NCBI GenBank assembly: GCA_028622995.1
Contig: JAJQJQ010000041.1
Span: 1,860,001-1,924,000, forward strand
Reading direction: 5' to 3'
DNA: 64,000 bases
Source of the DNA: Panagrolaimus kolymaensis
Taxonomy: Eukaryota > Nematoda > Chromadorea > Rhabditida > Panagrolaimidae
Under the pieces are notes generated by a model. That model saw nothing but the letters and a program-made list of their open reading frames with translations. It had not been told where the DNA came from and ran no database searches. The position numbers were made by a program, and so were the translations under genes. Every line of letters starts with the position of its first letter. Position 1 is the first letter of the stretch. Positions 46,605 to 57,407 of the stretch are shown here, piece after piece.

Positions 46605-48074
46605 TTTTGTTTTTGTTATTTTTATGTTTTGTTTTTGTTTATATTGTGATAAATTAATGCTTTTATAGTTAACTTTTGTTTTGAGAAGTGTGTGTACCAT
46701 GCCCTGGGAATAGTATAAAAAAGGCAGGATTATAGCAATATTAGGGGTTTTTACAGCATTAATCCAAATGAGAGATAAGGCGAAAATAAGAGGTTTAACA
46801 CTCATTTTCCATGTGTTTTACCCTTAAAAAACTGTTGTAAAACCCTCACTTTTGAATGAGGGTTGGTGAGCCCTTTAGGGCAAAAATTAGTTGCTTAATA
46901 CTCCATGGAATGAGGGTTTTCCACTCAAAAAATAAGTTTTTTTTTTTCAGTGTGTTGCAGCATCTGGAATTTATTATCGTGATGATTTCAAAGTTTTTGC
47001 TTCTACTGTAATTGAAAAGATACCAATTAATTTCTCATCTTCAAATCCAACAATAACAACTTCGCCTCCTCAAACTTTTTATGCTGAACATGAATTTAAG
47101 CCATGGAATAATAATTGGGATTTGTAAGTTTTTTAAATACAATTTTTAATATTGCTTTTACTTTTAAGCATATTTTTTTAGCCGTGAACCTATTACTCTT
47201 GTTGATCCATTAAAATATGAAAATGCTGATGAAGAAACTCAAAAACAAATGCTTGAAAAAGTTCAGCCAACTGCAACTCGACATATTTTTTTAATTCGAC
47301 ATGGACAATTTTTCACGCCTACAAAAGAAGCATCAGAACGTCGATTAACTAAACTTGGAAAAGAACAAGCTGCACTTTTAGGTAAATTTTTTCATTTTAT
47401 TTTGTTTATGAAACTAAAAACCAATGATTTTTTTAGGAAATAGATTAAATGAAACTGGAATAAAATATGATCGATTGGTTATGTCAACAATGATAAGAGC
47501 AATGGAAACAGCGCAATTGGTTCTTGAAATATTGCCAATAAAACGAATTAAAATGGATTCTTTACTTGAAGAAGGTGCACCATATCCATCTGAACCTCTT
47601 GTTTATCCAGAATGGAAACCCAAGGTTTGTGATTTTACTTTTATCTTTTCTGAACTCGAGTGATTGCTAAATTTTTAGAAATATTACAAAGATGGTGCTC
47701 GAATTGAAGCTGCATTTCGTAAATACATCCATCGAGCGTCTGTTTATCAAAAAGAAAATTCACATGAAGTTATTGTTTGTCATGCCAATTTTATTAGGTA
47801 AAACTTTATTTACGCACTTTGAAAATCTTATATTTTCTTCTTCAGATATTTTGTTTGTCGTGCTCTTCAATTTCCACCAGAAGGTTGGCATCGAATGTCA
47901 TTAGGTCATACATCCATCACATGGCTCGTTATTCATCCAAATGGTTTAGTTCAACTTCGAAGTATTGGAGATATTGGTCATTGTCATCCAAATAAAATTA
48001 CTTTTCAATAAAAAATTATGTATTTTGTTAAAATAATAAATTTTTATTAACATTAAAAAAAAGTTTTTTGGAAT

Positions 48075-48820
48075 TTACAAAGTACGAATAATATCTAAAG
48101 TTATTTCAACACCAAGAAAACATGCAGCATTGGCAGGAAAAGCTCTTAACATAACAGGAGCGAAACCACGATAAAATCCAGTTGGTCCTTCATGGTGTAA
48201 TATTTCTTTGATGACACTTCGAATTCCATTAGGATATTTGCTTTTAGGTGAAGTTTGAAGACGAGATTTTATCACATCTGCAGGAATACAAATTGACCAT
48301 TTCGTCATACCAGCAAATCCACCAGCAGATTTATTGATTGAACTTGTAAAATGCATTTAATTCGTTCAGATGGTACAACCAAAATACTTGTAAAAATTCC
48401 AGCAAATGATCCAGTTTTAAAATTTTGAATAAAAGTAAGTTTTTCATTTGGATGAGTTTGTTGAAGCCTTCGTCCAATATAACATCCACCAAAGAATACT
48501 GCATATAATGGAGTTACAGCTAACAATGGAGTTTTCATACCTTTGTATAAAGCCAAAAAAATTAAGTGTAAAAATAGTTAGAAAAAAACAAATTAAGAAA
48601 CACTTACAAGGAATCCTTCATTTTTGATAGTCTTTTTTACGCAATCCAATGCTCCAATAAATATTTGTTCACTTGAGTTAATTGATGGCGATGTTGATAA
48701 TGAATTTGGCATAGTTTGAAGTCGAACTTTTATTGTATCAAATGGATGCCCAGTTGCAACATTACATATTCCTCCAACTCCACCAGCCACAACATGATCA
48801 ATAAAATTTATTTTTGACAT
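48075..48820 (-). pseudogene. dif-1: Carnitine carrier gene, unit A, internal deletion
   Basis: Same gene as 57408-58423. Exon 1 (MSKINFIDHVVAGGVGG, HPFDTIKVRLQ) and the first part of exon 2 (LYKGMKTPLL, VPSERIKCILQ) are present, as is the last exon (IPADVIKSRLQ, AFPANAACFLGVEI). About 270 bp are missing at a junction near 48328, between SIN of repeat 2 and AGGFAG of repeat 3. The join shifts the frame, so repeat 2 ends after a few foreign residues. Two of six membrane helices and an intron are lost. Confidence 0.85.
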
Positions 48821-49168
48821 TTTTTCTTTCTTCTTGTTTGACCAATGCTGCTGAGATGTGTTTATCCATCAAAAATAGATTTTGGAAAAAGAAAGACGAA
48901 AATTAAAAAAATGCTAATTTGTTTATTTCAAACTTTCTTTTCAAATAAAATAATTGAATGCTAAACTCAAAATATGTCATCCTAAAATATCCTGATAACA
49001 TAGCATTAAACTGTATCACAACAAAAGCCAAATTATTGAGTTGTACAAAACCCTTAATTTTAATAGAGACTAATCGATTAGATGTTAAAATTGTTTTTGC
49101 AATTATTTATTTTTCTTAAACATCTAATACATAAATAAACATAAAATTAATATTCGAACAAAACATGA

Positions 49169-51501
49169 TCATTTTTTATTGTTATTTCCTTTGTATTGCT
49201 TCTTTTTGCTTTTCTTTCTTGAACCACTTTGAGTTGGTTGTGATTTGACGATGATCTTCTTCTTGTTCCTCTTCATTGTTTTGCTTTCTTGAGTTACGTC
49301 TTCAGCTGGCTTTTTCTTTAGATCGATAACCGTTGATTGGTTACTTGGTTGAGATTGATTAGAAGGCTGCTTTTCTCGAGACTTTGAATCGGTATCAAGA
49401 CCATCAATGTTGGTGAAAGCTTCAGGATTCTTAAAATAAGCATTTTCGAGGATGTTGATTGGAAAAGCTTTAGATGATCTTTCACGAAGAGTATAGTCAT
49501 GCTGGATAGTAGGAGCTTGACGACTAAAAAAATAATCTTAAAGATAGGGAGAGTATGTATGAATAATTTACCGTATCCAAGTGCATGCTTTGCGCCGATT
49601 GAAATCAGGAAATTGAGTCATCAATGCAATGACCATGAGCAAAGGAAGCGAAAACTTGTGGATCATGCCCAATTCAGATGTGATGTATTCAGAGTATTCA
49701 GCACCAAAAGCAAAGTAAATGACGTATTCAGGAGTTGAACGAAGTTTGAGATATTCACGAGCTTTTTCTGTGATCTGTGTGATTCGCTTCTTGTCATCGA
49801 ATTGAACACCATATCCAACAAGTTCCCTTTCAGCTTCAGCACTAAAAAATAATTCATGAAGTTTGATGGATAAGAATGTTGTATAAGCGAACCTCATTCG
49901 ATTCAATTCAGCAAACATTTCCGATATGGAGCAGAGGAAGATGTTGATTTCATTATCACGAACAGCTCTGCCTCTGACTTGAGCATAAGTCCTGAAAACA
50001 AAGATAATTAACTTTTAAATAAAGTGTTATAAAACTCACTTTCTCATTTGTCCAACTTCTTTAAATGACAATTTTTCGAGACAATCATGACGAGAAAGTG
50101 AATCAACATGAGATTCAACAAGAGCAATTTTGTTGACGTCCATTCGTTCAGAAACAGAATGAGTTCCAGATTTGAGAGACTTTGCTTTGTTGTATTCTGA
50201 TCGATATGCCATAGGATATGCAACATGAGCATTTCTTGGAACGATCTTCTTTGGAGCTTTAACGACAACAGGAATCTTCTCAGCAGATGGTTCAGGCTTT
50301 TGAGCGCTTGCTTGTTCTTCTTTTTCCTTTGGCTTTGAAGCAGCATCTTTAACTTGTTCAATTTTCGAATCCACTGCCGGTGTCATAAATTCTTCGTGTT
50401 CAACTTCATTGCCTTCAACTTCTGCTTTCTTTTGAATGTTCTTTATAGGCGATTCTGGTATTTCTATTACGACCTTTTTGTTTTCCATAGCAGCAGCTTT
50501 GTATTGACCTTCAGGAGGACCTTGCTTCTTCGACTTTCTTTTAATAACGAACCAGACACTAAAAGCATATTTTTATAGTAGTCAAAAATCATACACAAAC
50601 TTACGCGATCAAACAAAGAATGATCAAAATAATAAAAGAACCAACACCAATGAGTATCCATCCATAAAGAGGAAGTCCAGCTTCATCTGTTGATGCCGTA
50701 GATGTTGTAATTCGTGATGGTACTTCTGAGGTAGTTATTGAACCAGTTGATGGTGGCTTGATCTTAGCATTTTTCTAAAAAGAAGAAAAAAGTGACAAAT
50801 TTGTAAAAATTACTTACCACTATAAGAACACATGATTGTGAAGCAATTTCGACTTTGAGTTTAACAATTTTATCATCACCAATGTTAGGATAACAACCAG
50901 GTTTTTTATCAAAACGATCATTCCTTTTACTATTAATAAGGAACTCCATTTCAGGGCTTTCGATTTTAGCTTTACCACATCCAGCAAATTTGTTCTTATT
51001 TAATCCTGCAAAAAAGTTCTTTTTATATGTTAGTTCTCTAACAAAAATGAATTACCGTTTAATGGATCCATAAACCATATATCGCTTTGATCAACACCAG
51101 CACGAAATAAACATGGATTCGAAGAACCAGGAGCAGAAGTTCCATCGAATGATACTCGTACTCTGAAAACAAAACAATAGTTAAATGCAGTAAGCTATAA
51201 ACACCTACTCTGCAAAATCGCATGTTTGAGTACAAATTCCAAAAGTCAAATCAACATCAATAATAACTTCAATATCACCACTTTCTTTTATTTCCACATC
51301 AAGACCACTTTGAGTTCCAATTGAAGGCGATGGTTGATCGTCAGAAGAAAGATAATGATATTGACCATTGAAGTTTTCACTGATGGATGAAAGAACGGTA
51401 TCATTTGAACCAAAAGTATGTCGATTCGATCGAATAAAAGCCCATGAAGATGAAACAAGCAAGAGAAGAGTCAAGACAACGCTGAAAGATGACGACGTCA
51501 T
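49169..51501 (-). CDS. Single-pass receptor-like protein, unit A
   Basis: Signal peptide MTSSSFSVVLTLLLLVSSSW. The ectodomain (about 190 residues) has paired Cys segments (GICTQTCDFAE; NPCLFRAGV; KFAGCGKAKI; KKPGCYPNIG; SQSCVLIV), then a Ser/Thr-rich stalk, a membrane helix (LYGWILIGVGSFIILIILCLIA) and a long cytoplasmic part. That part starts basic (KRKSKKQGPPEGQYKAAA), is Lys/Glu-rich, then has a folded-looking region (MDVNKIALVESHVDSLSRHD; VRGRAVRDNEINIFLCSISE; KAREYLKLRSTPEYVIYFAF) and a Lys-rich tail. No kinase, phosphatase or death domain recognised. The cytoplasmic part is nearly identical to unit B, while the ectodomain is clearly different and has one extra intron (about 51007-51055). 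Confidence 0.75.
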
Positions 51502-51907
51502 TGCAAATGTCAAAATTGAACGAATGATTACAAAAACGATGACATGTTAAGCTTAAGTAGAAAAAAAAGCATTCGAAATACTGAAACATTTTTATTTTTT
51601 TTTACGCAAATTTCTGATTCAAATTTTTTTTTTTTGCAATGAATTCTTTTTGCTTTACAAAGGTTGCAAATTGGAGGGAAAATTACCAACCTTCTTTGAA
51701 AGACCTACACGACAGATTAAAAAATGGGCAAACGTAAATCGCTAACTTGTTATTACACACTAAATATTCAGAGAGATTTTTCGGAGGATAAAAATTGGAT
51801 TATTTTTAATGTTTTTTTCCCAATTATACTTTTAGTTTGTGATTATTCTCTCACTCATGTTCATTTTGTAGTTTGCGGTTGTATTTCAGTAAAAAGTTTA
51901 TTAAAAA

Positions 51908-52514
51908 ATGAAAAAGTTTTCATTAATTTTTATTATTTTTGCTATTTTTGTTTTCGTCGAAGGTAAAAAAGTTTTAGCTTTTTTTTAAACTACAATATCT
52001 TTTCTAGCTCGTGGCGGTGGATTTCGAGGTGGATTTAGTGGTGCTCGAACTTCCAGCTTCAGTGGAAGAAGTATCAGTAAATCCTCTGGTATTGCTAGCT
52101 CGGGAAGTCAATCAAGCCTTTTAAGTTCTAGTGGATCAGTTGGAAGTGGTGCAGGATTAAAACCTTCAATTGGAAGCAGTAGCTCAAGTTCAGGTTACTC
52201 AGGTGTTGGTAATATAAGACGCCGATATTTAAAAAAATTTTGTGCAGCACAAAATTACTCACTTTTTTGAAAAAGTGTCTCTTTTGCCAAAAAAATCAAT
52301 TGAAAAAAATGGCAAAAGAGACACTTTTTCAAAAAAGTGAGGAATTTTGTGCTGCACAAAATTTTTTTAAATATCGGCGTCTTATATCGCAACTGGAGGA
52401 ATAAGACCTGCTGGGGCAATATATCCATATCCTTATGTTGGAGGTATTGGAAGTCATGGAAGCAGTGGATCAAACTTTCCAAGACAAAATGTTACTGCGA
52501 AAAAAATTGATTAA
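51908..52514 (+). pseudogene. Gly/Ser-rich secreted protein, unit A, broken by a MITE
   Basis: Exon 1 (from 51908) gives a signal peptide (MKKFSLIFIIFAIFVFVEG). After a short intron the second exon encodes low-complexity Gly/Ser/Arg sequence (GGGFRGGFSGARTSSFSG, SSGSVGSGAGLKPS). A 170-bp MITE (52215-52384) interrupts the frame before the conserved end (IRPAGAIYPYPYVGGIGSHG, NFPRQNVTAKK). Such proteins often belong to cuticle, silk-like or antimicrobial secretions; the role here is unknown. Confidence 0.75.
52215..52384. mobile_element. 170-bp TA-flanked fold-back MITE
   Basis: Inverted arms of about 80 bp starting TAAGACGCCGATATTTAAAA, with inner TTTTGTGCAGCACAAAA pieces. TA at 52213-52214 and 52385-52386. 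Unit B has the uninterrupted sequence GTAGTATCGCAACTGG at this place, confirming both ends. TA target fits Tc1/mariner- or PIF-type mobilisation. Confidence 0.9.
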
Positions 52515-52603
52515 AACAACATTGTTTTTTAAAGTACCATAATTTTTTTATGATGTGAGTATGATTTAGATCCATTTAATTTAAATAACCCACGAAAAGA
52601 AAA

Positions 52604-52768
52604 ATGTTGTTATTTTTACTTTTTGGTTTTATTCCTGCTTATTTTGCTTTTTATTGCCTTGATGATGGAAATCATTCCCGTCCATCTTCTCTTTCTGAAG
52701 TAAATTTGCAAAGTATCAGTAGCAACTTTATTAAAGTAAAAATGTTTATAAAAAAAATTTATTATTAA
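52604..52768 (+). CDS. Short signal-peptide ORF across the A/B junction
   Basis: 54 codons: hydrophobic start MLLFLLFGFIPAYFAFYC, then DDGNHSRPSSLSEVNLQSIS and a Lys/Ile tail. The last codons lie in the first bases of unit B, so the end was made by the junction. It could be a truncated secreted-protein gene or chance. Confidence 0.3.
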   Translation: MLLFLLFGFIPAYFAFYCLDDGNHSRPSSLSEVNLQSISSNFIKVKMFIKKIYY

Positions 52769-52839
52769 CTAATAACGAAAAGAAAATACATACAATAACA
52801 ATTACATATTAAAAAGGTAAATAAACATCAACTAAAGTT

Positions 52840-55303
52840 TCAAGTTTTTATGCTCTGAAAAGATTGAATGGTTCTTTCAATATTAGATTTCACTTTTGCC
52901 ATGCCTGTTTCACATAAATTATCATTCACTTGATTACAGCAACATATGATTTTTTGTTGACCATCAGGATTATAAACGACAGAACAATGACCAAAATTTT
53001 CGATTGAACGACATGCTAAACTGTAAGATGCTTCAGGTGATGATTTGAGAATGTATTCTTCAGCGAGTCCTAAACATCCAGCAGGTTCCTGAAAATCACT
53101 TTTTAGAACCCAGACAAGTTTAATAAATCCTTACCGCATATGTGCTTGAAGCATCCAAATTTCGAGTTTCAAAACATCCATCATTTTCTGGGCATCGAGA
53201 GTCATCATTAGCAATGTCGTTCATTATGCATTTAATATTATTTTGATTTCTGATGCTATAAGGTGGCGGAGTTGTTGAATTTTGTTTAAGTGCCTTTTCA
53301 TATTGAGCAAGCAACTTTTCGACCGTACACGGTGAATCCATTTGAAGTATGTCATTAGTGTTCACGCAGCAATAATCCGAATCATTGATATTTATGTACA
53401 TGCAGGCAGGCTTGTCATTCACGTCGAGCTAAAAGACGATAGAGTTTTATTTTTAAAAAAGGGAAAAAACTTACATGTCCAGCTTCAATAAATGTCAAAT
53501 TACCACCACTTTGTTCAATTTTGACATAACAAATCCATCGATCTTTTGTATCTATTACATTAACCATGTTTAATGTTTCGTTCATTTCTTTCAGCTTTAG
53601 TTCTGTCGATTTCAAATTTTGGCATTTAAAAAATAGAGATTCCACAACATCATCAAATGGTACACTTAGATCACAATCATTCCAGTTACAAATAAAACGA
53701 ATAAATGGTTGGATTTTGTTCAGATGAGTTTGATTATAATTTCGTGAATCGCAGTCTTTGGAATCAACCTTGGTTATTTTAATAAACATAAGTTCGTAAG
53801 CGTCATTAATTTGCAACGTTTGTTTGCTAAAAAAAATGAGAATTATTTTAGTCTAATGATAAAATTTCACTTACTTGGTTGACTCAATGAAATCGCAATT
53901 AAATTTATTATAAACAAATACACGTTGTTTGAGAGTAAGATCAAAATAAGCATCACAATTTATGGTTTTGTCAATGTAAAAGGCGAGGTATGGTTTGAAA
54001 GCACACTATAAAAATAAAAATAAAGAAATAAGATTATTCAAAATCCTTGCCGTTATTGGAATTTTTATGTTCACACTTGGTGGAAGAAAATCAAAATTGC
54101 AAAAGTTTGTGTTATTACAGCATCCATTAATAATAAGACTATCAAATCCGATAGACCTATTTGAACAAATTAGCATTTCATTACTATCAGTAGTTATGTT
54201 TTTTTGACATATTTCTATCTGATGATTGTAAAAAGCTTTGAATTCAATACTTTATGTTGATTGATTTAATGAAGCTGTCATTCGGATAGTGCAACCTTTG
54301 ATACTTTCATTAAAAAATTCTTGAGCTTTTATGTGTGGAATCAATTCACTAACAGGATATTCACCATGGGAGCACAACAAATTATCATTTCTTTTTCGGC
54401 AATTTTGAGAACCATATGGACAACAGCATAAAACTTTAGAATTAGTTGCGTCGTTTAAAAAATAACACATTCCATTCCTGTAAGAATCAGTAGATCCCAA
54501 TGAGTTATTTAATGTAGTAAAACAATATTTTGTATATTTGTTATCCCATTATATTAAAAACTGATAAAAAAACTTTTGCAACCAAAGGTCCAGAATATTC
54601 ATAATCCAAGGAATGATTTTTATGACGTTCAGCTTCTAACATGCAAGTTTTTTGACCAAAGATGTTTTTCTAAAATTATAAGTATGTACATAACCGGATA
54701 ATGATGAATAGAAAAACTTACTGTAGGATATCCATCAAAATCGAAACAACCAGGTTCATCATCTTCTCGTCTAGTTTGTTCAGCACGCAAAAGAGAAGCA
54801 GGAAAATTTTCTATTCGCTGAGATAAAAGGAGATCATAAAGTTCATGAGTGTCATAAATTCCAAGAGAAGCAAATGAGTTTTCATTTATAACACAAAGTA
54901 CAACATTTTCCCTACATTTGTAGTCACTAGACGGAATTGTAAAGAATACGGTATCAAAGCTTTCACGACATACACAAATGGATAGCATATATTCTTCATC
55001 ATATCCCAAGTATGTATGATTTTCAAATATAATGGAGCCAAATGTATCACCAGATAAATCAAAAAAGAATGCGTTTATTAATGGTAAAATAAAGGAAATA
55101 AACTCACAAGCGATAGAAGTTTTTAGAAGAGTTTCATTAGCATTTCTCATACATTCCATGTATTGTGTTTCACCATCAGGCTTAATGTTATATGAACTTA
55201 ATAGCGAAGCAAACAAGAAGCAAAAGTATTATCATGTGAATATTCTAAAAAAAAAAAGAGCGGTAAAAATAAAAAATAAATTTAAAAGTAAACATACCTT
55301 CAT
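52840..55303 (-). pseudogene. Cys-rich secreted protein, unit B, decayed
   Basis: Copy of 40752-43219 with the same exon order and a normal GT donor after Met-Lys. Lesions seen against unit A: a 5-nt loss (TACAA in unit A at about 43141-43145) in the signal-peptide exon that leads to an early stop; one extra A in a run near 54560; and an in-frame TAA near 54255 (ATA AAA became ACA TAA). Other exons (CCCPYGSQNC, CCCNQVNDNLC) remain readable. Not expected to make the full protein. Confidence 0.85.
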
Positions 55304-55713
55304 TTTGATGACGTTCGTTTTTATTCAGCAAAAAACATCACAATGACTTTGAAACGTTTCAATCAAAAAATGACTGCAAAAATGGAGGGATAAAAAATTT
55401 ATGCAAATTTTTTGCCATTATTGAAAGGGAATAAGTAAGGTTGACAATTTTTGGTTGACATCATCAAATAGCGAAAAAGCAAAAGGTTGAAGATACTGTA
55501 CCAAAGATTTTCCTAACTTTCACAAAAATGTTTCGTCGATTTGGTTATGTTGCTTTTCCTTTCGCAGCTTCTGTTTCATCAGGAACTTATTATCGTGATG
55601 ATCTCAAAGTTTTTGATTCCACTGTAATTGAAAAGATTCCAATTAATTTCTCATCTTCAAATCCAACAACTTCGCCTTCTCAAACTTTTTATGCTGAACA
55701 TGAATTTAAGCCA

Positions 55714-56411
55714 TCCTTCTCTACAATTTTCATTGTCTGTGCGTGCGTCCGTGTTTCAATGCAAATTTTCTATTTTCTATCAAGCAAAAGGAAGGAAAAA
55801 AAGAATGAAAAAGAGAAGAAAAGGATTTTGCATTCTCATTTCATGGAAATGAAATGGTGATGAGTGACGGTTTTCTTTTGAGGAAGCATTAAGGACCTAA
55901 TAGCTGGGGAGGGATCCATGGAGCTAATATCAGAGCAAGGATTGATAGAAATAATAGCTGAACAAAGATCCATGGTGCTATTATTAGGAGAAGGATTCAT
56001 TAAGCTAATAGCAGGACATGGATCCATGAAGCTAATATTAAGGAAAGGATCCGTTAGCTGAAGAAAAAAAAGATAGGATACAGAGAAAGAAATAATATCA
56101 GGGGAAAGATCTAATGACCAAAATCATGGGAAGCATCCATTGAGCTAATAGCTGGACAAGGATCCATGGAGCTATTATCTCGGGAAGGATCCAATAAATA
56201 AATATCAGCGGAAGGGTCCAAGGACCAAAATAAAGTGAAGGATGCGTTAGCTGAAAAAAACATGATAGCATCCGGAGACGGCATGGGATCGAGATAGGGC
56301 ACAAGATCAAAATTGTAGATAGTATTCAGAAAAGGGATATGATACAGTAATAAGAGCTATGCTAATTCATTTTTATTTTCTTGGCCGGCCGAAGGCCGGC
56401 GTAGCTTCTAG
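55714..56411 (+). mobile_element. Helitron-like non-autonomous element
   Basis: Begins TCCTTCTCTAC, ends with the hairpin GCCGGCCGAAGGCCGGC followed 7 nt later by CTAG. Inserted between A and T (unit A has CCATGG uninterrupted) with no target duplication. 5' TC, 3' hairpin plus CTAG, and A|T insertion are the Helitron hallmarks. After the end, TGGAATAATAATTGTCTAG precedes the normal continuation TGGAATAATAATTGGG, so 14 bp of host and a CTAG are repeated. Confidence 0.8.
55885..56255 (-). repeat. 27-bp minisatellite inside the Helitron-like element
   Basis: Degenerate tandem units of about 27 bp, type GGATCCATGGAGCTAATAGC, in two blocks (55885-56060, 56100-56255). On the minus strand they encode 9-residue repeats of the form MDPCPAISS (MNPSPNNST, MDPSPAIRS). 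The unit length, a multiple of three, and the open frame suggest a captured piece of a repeat-protein gene. Confidence 0.7.
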
Positions 56412-57407
56412 TGGAATAATAATTGTCTAGTGGAATAATAATTGGGATTTGTAAATTTTTTAATACTCTTTTTTTAAATATTGTTTTTTCTTTTATGCCT
56501 TTTTTAGCCGTGAACCTATTACTCTTGTTGATCCATTAAAATATGAAAATGCTGATGAAGAAACTCGAAAACAAATGATTGAAAAAGTTCAACCAACTGC
56601 AACTCGACATATTTTTTTAATTCGACATGGACAATTTTTCACGCCTACAAAAGAAGCATCAGAACGTCGATTAACTAAACTTGGAAAAGAACAAGCTGCA
56701 CTTTTAGGTAAACATTAACTTTTGATTTTGTCTATGAAACTAAAATCCATTGATTTTTTTTTAGGAAATAGACTAAGTGAAACTGGAATAAAATATGATC
56801 GATTGGTTATGTCAACAATGATAAGAGCAATGGAAACAGCACAATTGGTTTTTGAAATATTGCCAATACAACGAATCAGAATGGATTCTTTACTTGAAGA
56901 AGGCGCACCATATCCATCCGAACCTCTTGTTTATCCAGAATGGAAACCCAAAGTTTGTGATTTTAGTTTTATGTTTTCTGAACTCAAGTGATTGCTAGTT
57001 TTAGAAATATTACAGAGATGGTGCTCGAATTGAAGCTGCTTTTCGTAAATATATTCATCGAGCTTCAGTTTATCAAAAAGAAAATTCACATGAAGTTATT
57101 GTTTGTCATGCCAATTTTATTAGGTAAAACTTTATTTACGCACTTTGAAAATCTTATATTTTCTTCTTCAGATATTTTGTTTGTCGTGCTCTTCAATTTC
57201 CACCAGAAGGCTGGCATCGAATGTCATTAGGTCATACATCCATCACATGGCTCGTTATTCATCCAAATGGTTTAGTTGAACTTCGAAGTATTGGAGATAT
57301 TGGTCATTGTCATCCAAATAAAATTACTTTTCAATAAAAATTATGTGTGTATTTTGTTTCTTATAAAATAATAAATCTTTATTTACATTTAAAGCAGTTT
57401 TTGGAAT

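Larger units (their letters stand above)
43496..46952. mobile_element. 3.46-kb CACTG-ended DNA transposon (CMC/EnSpm-like)
   Basis: Ends CACTGAAAAAAAAAC at left and, reading in from the right, CACTGAAAAAAAAAAAC. Both subterminal regions carry several AACCCTCATT-type repeats. Flanked by TG on each side (43494-43495, 46953-46954), consistent with a 2-bp target duplication, since the unit B gene has an uninterrupted site. It contains coding remnants (44171-46604) and a nested TTAA MITE (43643-43841). Termini fit the CACTA/Mirage/Chapaev group; no intact transposase seen. Confidence 0.8.
43453..48011 (+). pseudogene. pgam-5: PGAM5-like mitochondrial phosphatase, unit A, split by a transposon
   Basis: PGAM5 family: a mitochondrial-membrane protein with a phosphoglycerate-mutase fold acting as a Ser/Thr phosphatase. 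The N-terminus MFRRFGYVVFPFAA is separated from the rest by a 3.46-kb insertion (43496-46952). Removing it and one TG leaves the frame open across the site. Downstream exons are intact: HIFLIRHGQ (catalytic RHG), [58 protein letters not shown] and [18 protein letters not shown] to the stop at 48011. Catalytic His/Arg/Glu residues remain. Cryptic transcription from within the element might still produce the C-terminal phosphatase part, but as annotated the gene is broken. Confidence 0.85.
55528..57337 (+). pseudogene. pgam-5: PGAM5-like phosphatase, unit B, broken by a Helitron-like insertion
   Basis: Copy of the unit A gene with an intact first part (MFRRFGYVAFPFAASVSSGT, YRDDLKVFDST). At 55713/55714 the exon is interrupted by 698 bp, with a further 19-bp repeat after it; the frame then runs into a stop within the insert. 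Downstream exons are intact: [59 protein letters not shown] to the stop at 57337. The catalytic domain alone could still be made if a start or splice site in the insert is used; otherwise the gene is inactive. Confidence 0.85.

Noticed and set aside
55032..55346. Plus-strand ORF across the start of the unit B Cys-rich gene
   Set aside because: Antisense shadow of that gene; no independent signals.
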